DNA of 64,000 nt from assembly GCA_017454905.1 (NCBI GenBank), contig JAFTCB010000054.1, forward strand, positions 31,828-95,827, in the 5' to 3' direction. This document shows, piece after piece, positions 37,109 through 43,413 of this stretch. The stretch comes from Bacteroidales bacterium (GTDB lineage Bacteria > Bacteroidota > Bacteroidia > Bacteroidales > UBA932). How positions within the stretch are numbered: the stretch's first letter is position 1; the number at the start of each line of letters is the position of its first letter. Below the pieces are notes generated by a model. The model saw only the letters and a program-made list of their open reading frames with translations. It was not told where the DNA came from and made no database searches. The position numbers and the translations under genes were made by a program.

Positions 37109-37569
37109 TCAAGACAAATGCCGCCCGGTTGCTGGATGCTGCCGGAATACACTATGAATTAATTCCTTATGAATTTTCCGAAGAGGATCTTTCTGCGCAG
37201 CATGTGGCTGCGGAGCTGGGGGAGGACATCGACCAGGTGTTCAAGACCCTGGTGCTCCGCGGCGACCGCAACGGCATCTTCGTCTGCGTGATCCCGGGCG
37301 ATTTTGAAGTGGACCTGAAAGTCGCCGCCCGCATCTCCGGCAACAAGAGCTGCGAGATGCTGCATCTCCGCGAACTGCTTCCCACGACCGGCTACATCCG
37401 CGGCGGCTGCTCGCCGGTGGGGATGAAACGCACCTTCCCGACCTTCATCCATGAGTCGGCCCTGCTTTACGACTATATCTATATCAGTGCCGGACAGCGC
37501 GGACTCCAGTTCAAGATCTCCCCGCAGGACCTGTTCGCCTATACCGGGGCGGGCGTCTATCCGGTCTGA
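37105..37569 (+). CDS. ybaK: Cys-tRNA(Pro)/aminoacyl-tRNA deacylase of the YbaK/EbsC family
   Basis: 154 residues, normal length. It hydrolyses cysteine wrongly charged to tRNA-Pro, a free-standing editing function in the cytoplasm. Family marks: VFKTLVLRGDRNGIFVCVIP, a conserved Lys in DLKVAARISGNKSCEML, GYIRGGCSPVGMKR (the GxxSPxG active-site loop) and ISAGQRGLQFKISPQDL. It has its own promoter and an unusual leader, and is divergent from the threonine aldolase gene. Confidence 0.93.
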   Translation: MIKTNAARLLDAAGIHYELIPYEFSEEDLSAQHVAAELGEDIDQVFKTLVLRGDRNGIFVCVIPGDFEVDLKVAARISGNKSCEMLHLRELLPTTGYIRGGCSPVGMKRTFPTFIHESALLYDYIYISAGQRGLQFKISPQDLFAYTGAGVYPV

Positions 37570-37575
37570 CCCCAT

Positions 37576-37610
37576 AAAAACAACCGCAGCCCTGGGATCC
37601 GGGACTGCGG
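37576..37610 (-). terminator. Terminator for the histone H1-like gene
   Basis: Inverted repeat CCGCAG.CC / GG.CTGCGG (37584-37610) between convergent ybaK and the H1-like gene. On the minus strand the stem is followed by a T-rich run (TTGTTTTTA), on the plus strand it is not, so it serves the minus-strand gene. Confidence 0.6.
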
Positions 37611-37634
37611 CCGTATCTTGGAACCGCCGGTGAA

Positions 37635-37790
37635 TTACTTCACGCTGACTTTGCGGTATTCCTTGCCGAGCTTCTCGAGGGCGAGGGTAGCCTTGCGCAC
37701 GCGGGCCTGGGCTGCCTTGTTACCGACCTTGTCGATGTCAGCCTTGATAGCATCGAGTTGCTCCTTGATCTTGGCGATAATTTCTTCCAT
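37635..37790 (-). CDS. Histone H1-like DNA-binding mini-protein
   Basis: 51 residues, too short for many gene finders: it begins MEEIIAKIKEQLDAIKADID and ends GKEYRKVSVK. The segment GNKAAQARVRKATLALEKLG with a YRKVSVK end is the conserved pattern of Bacteroidota histone H1-like (Hc1-related) proteins, which are basic and bind DNA or RNA. A consensus promoter lies 40 bp upstream and a terminator follows. The next gene on the same strand upstream is HU, so two nucleoid proteins are encoded side by side under separate promoters. Confidence 0.88.
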   Translation of the reverse strand: MEEIIAKIKEQLDAIKADIDKVGNKAAQARVRKATLALEKLGKEYRKVSVK

Positions 37791-37829
37791 ACTGTCTAGA
37801 TTTTAGAGTTAATATATTTCTTTGCGATG

Positions 37830-37861
37830 CCAATTTACTGATTTTGTGTCAAAACGCCAAA
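37830..37861 (-). promoter_or_regulatory. Promoter of the histone H1-like gene
   Basis: Minus-strand TTTG (37861-37858) and TAAATTGG (37837-37830), spaced 20 bp; the start codon is 39 bp downstream. Confidence 0.65.
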
Positions 37862-37889
37862 AGAAAGTGAAAAAATCGGGCGAAAATGC

Positions 37890-38168
37890 CTATTTTTTGT
37901 TCACGGCAGCTTTGAATTTGTCGCAGGGCTTGAAATGAGGGACGTCTTTCTCCGGGACGAGGATGGTGGTCTTGGCGGTAATATTGCGTGCCGGCTTGGC
38001 TGCACGGTGCTTGAGTCCGAAGGTACCGAAGCCCCTCAGGAACACAGGCTCACCGGCGGAAACCGAGCCTTTGACGGATTCCATGAAACTTTCGACAATA
38101 GCCGCAACTTCTTTTCTTTCAACGCCCGTTGCTTCTGCTACCTCTTTTACAATTTCTTCCTTAGTCAT
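37890..38168 (-). CDS. HU family nucleoid protein
   Basis: 92 residues from MTKEEIVKEVAEATG at 38168; the longer frame from 38213 adds a tail unlike the family. HU/IHF signature: VERKEVAAIVESFMESVKGS helices, the turn GEPVFLRGFGTFGLKHR, and a DNA-binding arm ARNITAKTTILVPEKDVPHF with the Pro that intercalates DNA. It compacts and bends DNA as a dimer. It is monocistronic by its own -7 box and lies next to the H1-like gene. Confidence 0.95.
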   Translation of the reverse strand: MTKEEIVKEVAEATGVERKEVAAIVESFMESVKGSVSAGEPVFLRGFGTFGLKHRAAKPARNITAKTTILVPEKDVPHFKPCDKFKAAVNKK

Positions 38169-38210
38169 GATCTTGTGGTTTATTATTTGGAATTGTTTCT
38201 TTCTGGAGAA

Positions 38211-38218
38211 CAAATTTA
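38211..38218 (-). promoter_or_regulatory. -7 box of the HU gene
   Basis: Minus-strand TAAATTTG, a full match to TAnnTTTG, 42 bp before the HU start. No clear TTG at the -33 distance. Confidence 0.5.
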
Positions 38219-38287
38219 AGTAAAAAACCGCATTCTACCTAATCCGGTGGCACTTTTTTTCGATTTTTTGCATTTTTGGGGCACCCC

Positions 38288-39634
38288 TTAGAGCACTTTG
38301 TACTCGAAGCCGGTTAGTTGATCGTCTTTTCCCAGCAGGTATGCCGGACGGAGCGCGAAAAATCCCTGGTATACGTTGTGGTTGTAGCTGGAGACATCCA
38401 CTCCTTCCGCCACGGGGATCCATTCTCCGTCGCCGTTCCGCTTCCAGACGGAGACGATATTGCGTTCGTTGCGGATGCGCACGGAGAAATCCGCCCCGCC
38501 GCCGGTCGCACCGATCTGGGCTTTTTCATTATAAAAGAGGTATAAGCCGGCCGTTTCGCCCTTCGGGGCGTTGAACGTGGCCGTGATCTCGTAGGAGGCG
38601 TCCGGCGCCGTGGTGGTCCACAGGGTGCCGCCGGAGGGATGGCCGGGCTGCCATTTCGCCCAGAGGAGCGGGTTGGCGAAGTCGCGCAGGTAGCCGTAGT
38701 CGCCCTGCAGGCCTTCCTGCTCCCAGCGGGCGCCGTCCGGCTCGCTCAGCACCGGCCAGCCGTCGGCAGTCCAGTCGACGCTTTCGATGAGGGTGCTGCG
38801 CCCCAGGGTGTGGAATCCGTTGCGGTAGCCGTGGTAGACGATGTACCAGTTGCCGTCGGCATCGTCGATGAGGGTGCCGTGCCCCTTGGACCACCAGACC
38901 TCGTCGGCGCTGTAGGTATGGACGAGCGGGTTGTGGGGGCTGTTCTCCCACGGGCCGAGGGCGGATTTGCTGCGGGCCACCACGACCATGTGGCTGGTGG
39001 GAGGACCGGCGGTGCCACCTTCGGCGCTGACCAGGTAGTACCAGCCGCCGTGCTGCAGGAGCTTCGGCGACTCGAGCCACATGCCCTCGGTCTCCCACGC
39101 TGCGGGGAATTCCCAGCCGTCATAGACTTTCTGCGGCTTGCCCGCGGCGGCCAGCCCGTCGGGGGTCAGGGGCGTGACGAAGCCGTTGTTGGTGTAGAGG
39201 TAGCGGCTGCCGTCTTCAGCGACCACGTGTCCCGGATCGATGCCGCCCACGTCCAGTTTGACCGGCCGGCTCCAGGGGCCTTCGATGCGGTCGGCCGTGA
39301 CCACGTAGTTCTCTCCCCGGCTCGTCGGATAGTAGATATAGTACTTCCCGTCCACCTTGCATAGGTCGGGGGCGAAAATCGAATAGTCGCCGTCCTCCAC
39401 GGCGCGTGCTACGGGTTCCCAGTGGACCAGGTCCGTGGAGTGCCAGATCAGCAGGGCGGGGAAGTAGGTGAAGGAGGAGTGGGTGATGTAGAAATCTTTC
39501 CCGTCGCGCAGGATGGTCGGGTCCGGGTAGTCGCCCGGGAAAATGCAGGTCTTCAGGCGCGGAGCGGCCTTGGGGGTGCAGGCGCCGGCCAGGAGCGTGG
39601 CGGCGGCCAGCAGGGTGAAGAGGCGTGTTCTCAT
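38288..39634 (-). CDS. Glycoside hydrolase family 43 lipoprotein (beta-xylosidase / arabinofuranosidase type)
   Basis: 448 residues with a lipoprotein signal (LLAAATLLAGAC). The five-bladed propeller shows the catalytic base Asp38 in DYPDPTILRDG, the pKa-modulating Asp in GGIDPGHV and the acid Glu in WLESPKLLQ. The last 130 residues form a beta-sandwich (SYEITATFNAPKGETAGLYL, FEYKVL end) as in two-domain GH43 xylosidases. It would release xylose or arabinose at the cell surface. Own transcription unit, divergent from the PNPOx-like gene. Confidence 0.9.
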   Translation of the reverse strand: MRTRLFTLLAAATLLAGACTPKAAPRLKTCIFPGDYPDPTILRDGKDFYITHSSFTYFPALLIWHSTDLVHWEPVARAVEDGDYSIFAPDLCKVDGKYYIYYPTSRGENYVVTADRIEGPWSRPVKLDVGGIDPGHVVAEDGSRYLYTNNGFVTPLTPDGLAAAGKPQKVYDGWEFPAAWETEGMWLESPKLLQHGGWYYLVSAEGGTAGPPTSHMVVVARSKSALGPWENSPHNPLVHTYSADEVWWSKGHGTLIDDADGNWYIVYHGYRNGFHTLGRSTLIESVDWTADGWPVLSEPDGARWEQEGLQGDYGYLRDFANPLLWAKWQPGHPSGGTLWTTTAPDASYEITATFNAPKGETAGLYLFYNEKAQIGATGGGADFSVRIRNERNIVSVWKRNGDGEWIPVAEGVDVSSYNHNVYQGFFALRPAYLLGKDDQLTGFEYKVL

Positions 39635-39718
39635 CGGAGTTCAAATTGGTTCTGGACAAAATTAGAGAATTTGTCAAAAAAATGAAGCCGCGGGCATCCC
39701 ATGTAGCGCCCGTTGTGC

Positions 39719-39726
39719 TATCTTTG
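39719..39726 (+). promoter_or_regulatory. -7 box of the PNPOx-like gene
   Basis: TATCTTTG, perfect -7 box, 18 bp before the ATG at 39745. The -33 region has no good TTG. Confidence 0.55.
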
Positions 39727-39744
39727 CAACAAATTGACACGTAT

Positions 39745-40266
39745 ATGAAAAAGAGCATCATCCTGACTCTCTGCGCGGCCGTCCTGATGGCAGGCGCCTG
39801 CGCCCCCAAGCAGTCCGCAGACAACAAAACGACTACGACCATGATCGAACAGACCACTCCCAGCCCCGAGAATGCTGCGCAGGCGCAGCAGTTCCTCAAG
39901 AAGTGCGGCACCTATTACCTCGCCACCGTCGAGGGGGATCAGCCGCGCGTCCGCCCCTTCGGCACTGCCGAGATTTTCGAGGGCAAACTCTACATCCAGA
40001 CCGGCAAGGTCAAGAACGTGTACAAGCAGCTTGTCGCCAATCCCAAGGCGGAGATCTGCGGTTTCGCCGACGGCGAGTGGATCCGCATCCAGTGCGAACT
40101 GATTCCGGACGAGCGCATCGAGGCCAAGCGGGACATGCTGGAGAAGAACCCTTCCCTGAAGGGCATGTACAAGGAAGATGACGACAACACTATCGTTCTC
40201 TACTGCCGCAACGCCACGGCGACCGTCTCCTCCTTCACCGCTCCGGCGAAGACCTTCCAGTTCTAA
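39745..40266 (+). CDS. Pyridoxamine-phosphate-oxidase-like (flavin split-barrel) lipoprotein
   Basis: 173 residues from ATG 39745, which gives a lipoprotein signal (MKKSIILTLCAAVLMAGAC). The mature domain is a short split barrel: FLKKCGTYYLATVEGDQPRV, RPFGTAEIFEGKLYIQTGK, VKNVYKQLVANPKAEICGFA. These proteins usually bind FMN or heme in the cytoplasm, so export is unusual. An internal ATG at 39841 would give a cytoplasmic form of the usual size; the promoter position (18 bp before 39745) favours the exported form. A hairpin terminator follows the stop. Confidence 0.8.
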   Translation: MKKSIILTLCAAVLMAGACAPKQSADNKTTTTMIEQTTPSPENAAQAQQFLKKCGTYYLATVEGDQPRVRPFGTAEIFEGKLYIQTGKVKNVYKQLVANPKAEICGFADGEWIRIQCELIPDERIEAKRDMLEKNPSLKGMYKEDDDNTIVLYCRNATATVSSFTAPAKTFQF

Positions 40267-40285
40267 AACCCTGTCCCCGGACGAA

Positions 40286-40316
40286 ATGAAGGCGACTCAT
40301 CATGAGTCGCCTTCAT
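40286..40316. terminator. Perfect 15-bp inverted repeat, likely terminator
   Basis: ATGAAGGCGACTCAT, one base, then its exact complement. It lies 20 bp after the PNPOx-like gene stop. There is no long T tract, so termination may be weak or the element may be a repeat arm. Confidence 0.6.
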
Positions 40317-40427
40317 AATCATTGAGCACTGTTTACAGCGCTGATCGCAGCTCGGAGCGTGCGCGACGCAGGGGAGTTTGAGGGGGACCGCCCCCTCAAT
40401 CATTGAGCACTGTTTACAGCACTGATC
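40317..40427. repeat. Pair of 30-bp direct repeats around a palindromic spacer
   Basis: Two 30-bp direct repeats (40317-40346 and 40398-40427), starting AATCATTGAGCACTG, differ at one base and are separated by 51 bp. The spacer ends in GAGGGGG / CCCCCTC (about 40380-40397). Together with the hairpin on either side the whole 167-bp gap between genes is repeat-structured, as if an element inserted and duplicated its target. Confidence 0.75.
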
Positions 40428-40442
40428 AACAGATCAGTGCTG
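40417..40442. repeat. Inverted repeat over the nucleoside hydrolase stop codon
   Basis: CAGCACTGATC and its exact complement (40417-40427, 40432-40442) with a four-base loop. The stop codon of the minus-strand gene (40434-40436) lies inside the right arm, and the left arm is part of the second direct repeat. No T tract follows on the minus strand, so a 3' stability role is more likely than termination. Confidence 0.6.
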
Positions 40443-41804
40443 TATGGACATCAGCCGGATATATTTCAGGACGAAATCCGACCAGCCCTTGTCGCCGGGG
40501 AACTGATAGCGGGCATTGCCCTTGGGATCCTCCTTGAAGATGGTCTCGCCGGTGGGGGTGAGGGTCACCCAGCCGCGCGGAGAGAGCTTGTAGAAGATCT
40601 CGTCGCCCTCGACCGCATTGATGACGGCGAGCGGATCCCACATCTTCTGGAATTTGTCCTCGACGAGGAACTGGTAGATCCACTTGATCGGGTGGGCATC
40701 CGTCCAGTTCATGTCGGAGATGATGTCTGCGGCGCTATAGTAGAGCGGATCGCCGACCTCACCCGGAGAGAAGACGATGTCGATATCCTTGGGCAGGAGC
40801 TCGAAGAACTTCAGGGAGAAGTCGATGGCCGCGGTGAAGTTGTAGTCGTGCTCGAAAGAATCGCCGAACACGCCGCCCATCATGTAGATGTTCTTGATCT
40901 TCTTCTGCACGAGCTCCACGCCGCTGAGCGGAGAATATTCGTCCGGACCGGACTGGAGCAGGCGGGACAGGCAGGTCACGAAGCCCACGGAGGCGATGGT
41001 GACCGACTTGTCAGGCTGCTGGGCGAGGATCTTGCGGTACAGCTTGTAGCCGTCCATATACTCGCCGTTGTCCCCGACCGTACGCTTGAAAATAGGCCGT
41101 CCTTCGGTATCGCGGGCATAGGCCATGTTGTGGTAGGGGATGAAGATGCGCGGATCCTTCACACCGGCTTTCTCCAGGCCGATGGGAATGTCGGGATAGC
41201 CGTAATAATTGTTGAGCACGTCCACGGCATCGGCATTGGCGCGGTCCATGCGGTCCACGATGACGCCGAGCAGGGTGCAGCGCTTCATATCCATGTAGCG
41301 GTAAAGCATCATCAGCGCGAACAGATCGTCCGTAGAGGAACCCATATCACAGTCATAGATGACGCGGATATCCTTCTGCTCATAATTGGACTTGACATTG
41401 ATGCCGCGCTTCACGTCATAGACGGTATGCTGCCCGTTGGCGCGGGCAAAGGCCAGCGCCGCGGCGAGGCTGTCCTCCGGGAAACTGCGGGTGCTGTCGA
41501 AATAATAAAGCCCGGTGTCGGGGTCGCGCCAGCCGCCCACGATATTCTGGTGGGCACGGGCATGCTTGATCACGGACGGAAGGCTGGCCCGGTCGAAATG
41601 GTCCTGCGTGGCCTTGTAGGAGACCATCAGGCCCTCGGTGGGGAACTTCATGGCATCGATGTCGATGGTAAACCCTTCGGGATAAAGCTCCCGCATCGAC
41701 CAAAGGGTAGTGGCGAGGTCCTTGTCATTGACCTTCTGCTGCTGGCTGAACGCAGTGGCGGATGCTGCCAGCAAAACCGCCAAAATTAATACTATCTTTT
41801 TCAT
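40434..41804 (-). CDS. Secreted nucleoside hydrolase-like protein with extra N-terminal domain (paralogue 1)
   Basis: 456 residues with signal peptide (MKKIVLILAVLLAASATAF). The inosine/uridine-preferring nucleoside hydrolase domain starts near residue 145 with DCDMGSSTDDLFALMML, a spaced-out form of the usual metal-binding DxDxGxDD, and includes YYGYPDIPIGLEK and SVTIASVGFVTCLSRLL. Before it is a domain of about 120 residues (EGLMVSYKATQDHF, NIVGGWRDPDTGLYYFDSTR) that ordinary nucleoside hydrolases lack. It probably splits nucleosides to base and sugar in the periplasm. Downstream, same-strand paralogue of the gene at 41948-43315; the two are separated by a 120-bp repeat element. Confidence 0.82.
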   Translation of the reverse strand: MKKIVLILAVLLAASATAFSQQQKVNDKDLATTLWSMRELYPEGFTIDIDAMKFPTEGLMVSYKATQDHFDRASLPSVIKHARAHQNIVGGWRDPDTGLYYFDSTRSFPEDSLAAALAFARANGQHTVYDVKRGINVKSNYEQKDIRVIYDCDMGSSTDDLFALMMLYRYMDMKRCTLLGVIVDRMDRANADAVDVLNNYYGYPDIPIGLEKAGVKDPRIFIPYHNMAYARDTEGRPIFKRTVGDNGEYMDGYKLYRKILAQQPDKSVTIASVGFVTCLSRLLQSGPDEYSPLSGVELVQKKIKNIYMMGGVFGDSFEHDYNFTAAIDFSLKFFELLPKDIDIVFSPGEVGDPLYYSAADIISDMNWTDAHPIKWIYQFLVEDKFQKMWDPLAVINAVEGDEIFYKLSPRGWVTLTPTGETIFKEDPKGNARYQFPGDKGWSDFVLKYIRLMSIQH

Positions 41805-41817
41805 CTTGTTGATCTTG

Positions 41818-41937
41818 CCGTATGCCGCAGGCTGTCAGAAAGCTGCAGCCACCCTCGGCTCCATAAGAGGGAGGGGCCCACGGCTTGCCGTGGGAGAGGT
41901 CGCGAAGCGACGGTTTCTGACAGCCTGCGGCATACGG
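41818..41937 (+). repeat. Composite palindromic element, family B copy 3, intergenic
   Basis: Perfect 24-bp terminal inverted arms at 41818-41841 and 41914-41937 (outer ends CCGTATGCCGCAGG and complement). The core 41848-41911 reads GCCACCCTCGGC, TAAGAGGGAGGGGCCC, then hairpins CCCACGGC/GCCGTGGG and GTCGC/GCGAC. This core matches base for base in order with the copies inside the methyltransferase gene, while the arms are different at each place. Nearly the whole 143-bp space between the two nucleoside hydrolase genes is this element. Confidence 0.88.
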
Positions 41938-41947
41938 CGGAAAACTG

Positions 41948-43315
41948 TTAGTGCTGGATAGCCATTAAACGAATGTATTTGAGTACCATATCGCACCAGA
42001 CTGGATCGCCCGGATACTGATAACGCGCATTGCCCTTCGGATCCTCCTTGAAGATGGTCTCGCCATTGGGCGTAAGCGTCACCCAGCCGCGCGGAGAAAG
42101 CTTGTAAAGGGCATCACCCTCGACGGCATTGATGACCGCCTGCGGATCCCACATCTTCTGGCCGGTATCGCAGTTGAGGAACTGATAGGTCCACTTGATC
42201 GGATGCAGGTCAGTCCAGTCCATATCGGAAATGACCGTCTCGGGACGATAGTCCAGCGGATCGCCGACCTCACCCGGGGAGAAGACGATATCCACCTCCT
42301 TGGGCAGCAGCTCGAAGAACTTCAGCGAGAAGTCGATAGCCGCCTTGAAATTGTAATCCGGCTCGACCGCGTCGCCGAACACGCCGCCCATCGCATAGAT
42401 CTCCTTGACTTTCCGGCGGACCAGCTCTACGCCGCTGAGCGGGGAATACTCGTCCGGACCGGACTCCAGCAGGCGGGCGAGCGAAGTCACGAAGCCGATG
42501 GAAGCGATGGTGACCGACTTGTCAGGCTGCTCCGCAAGGAGCTTGCGGTAAAGCTTGTAGCTCTCCATGTACGTGCCGTTGTCGCCGACGCTGCGCTTGA
42601 ACATGGGCTTGGCGTCCCTCGAACGGGCATAGGGGAGGTTGTGGTAAGTGATGAACACATGCGGGTTCTCGATGCCCTTCGTCTCCAGGCCGATGGGGAT
42701 GTCGGGATAGCCGTAGAAGTTGTTGAGCACATCCACGATGTCGGCATTGGCCTTGCCCATGCGGTCCACGATCACGCCGATCAGGTTGCAGCGCTTCATG
42801 TCCATATAGCGGTAGAGCATCATCAGGGCGAAGAGGTCGTCCGTGGAGGAGCCCATGTCGCAGTCGAGGATGATGCGGATATCCTTCTGCTCATAATTGC
42901 TCCAGATGTTGATGTCCTTGGAGGCGACATATACCGTGTGCTGGTCGTTCTCGCGGGCGAACTGGACCGCGGCAGCCAGGCTGTCCTCCGGGAACATCCG
43001 GGTGCTGTCGAAATAGTACTTGTCCTCCTCGGCGTTGTACCAGCCGCCCACGAGGTTCTGGTGGGCGTGTGCGTGCTTGATCACGGCCGGGAGGCTCTTG
43101 ATGTCGAAGCTGTTCTGCGTAGCCTTGTAGGAGACCATCAGGCCCTCGGTGGGCTGACGCATCGTGTTGAGGTCCAGGGTGAATCCGTCAGGATACATCT
43201 GGCCCATGGCGTAGATGACGTTGACCAGCTCCTTGTCGGTCAGCTTGTGCTGCTTCTGTGCGAAGACGGGCAGCACGGCGGCGCAAAGCGCAAGAGCAAG
43301 AATCAATTTTTTCAT
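41948..43315 (-). CDS. Secreted nucleoside hydrolase-like protein with extra N-terminal domain (paralogue 2)
   Basis: 455 residues with signal peptide (MKKLILALALCAAVLPVFA). Same two-domain plan as its neighbour: N-terminal domain with EGLMVSYKATQNSF and NLVGGWYNAEEDKYYFDSTR, then the hydrolase domain from DCDMGSSTDDLFALMML. The two proteins are colinear and highly similar along the whole length, including the C-terminus (GWVTLTPNGETIFKEDPKGN, ending RLMAIQH), so this is a tandem duplication that has diverged mostly in the N-terminal part. A consensus promoter stands upstream, divergent from the DUF1593 gene. Confidence 0.82.
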   Translation of the reverse strand: MKKLILALALCAAVLPVFAQKQHKLTDKELVNVIYAMGQMYPDGFTLDLNTMRQPTEGLMVSYKATQNSFDIKSLPAVIKHAHAHQNLVGGWYNAEEDKYYFDSTRMFPEDSLAAAVQFARENDQHTVYVASKDINIWSNYEQKDIRIILDCDMGSSTDDLFALMMLYRYMDMKRCNLIGVIVDRMGKANADIVDVLNNFYGYPDIPIGLETKGIENPHVFITYHNLPYARSRDAKPMFKRSVGDNGTYMESYKLYRKLLAEQPDKSVTIASIGFVTSLARLLESGPDEYSPLSGVELVRRKVKEIYAMGGVFGDAVEPDYNFKAAIDFSLKFFELLPKEVDIVFSPGEVGDPLDYRPETVISDMDWTDLHPIKWTYQFLNCDTGQKMWDPQAVINAVEGDALYKLSPRGWVTLTPNGETIFKEDPKGNARYQYPGDPVWCDMVLKYIRLMAIQH

Positions 43316-43348
43316 TGTATGAAGGTTTAGAATGATTGCAGCTATCTG

Positions 43349-43379
43349 CGAATATAAGTTTTTTAGCCCGAAAAGTCAA
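43349..43379 (-). promoter_or_regulatory. Promoter of the nucleoside hydrolase pair
   Basis: Minus-strand TTG (43379-43377) and TATATTCG (43356-43349), spaced 20 bp, 33 bp before the start at 43315. Confidence 0.65.
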
Positions 43380-43399
43380 GTTTTCCGGTCCCGATTCAC

Positions 43400-43407
43400 T
43401 ATCTTTG
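43400..43407 (+). promoter_or_regulatory. -7 box directly before the DUF1593 gene (near-leaderless)
   Basis: TATCTTTG ends only six bases before the ATG at 43414, so transcription would start at or within a few bases of the start codon. The -33 region overlaps the divergent promoter. Confidence 0.6.
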
Positions 43408-43413
43408 TGAAAT

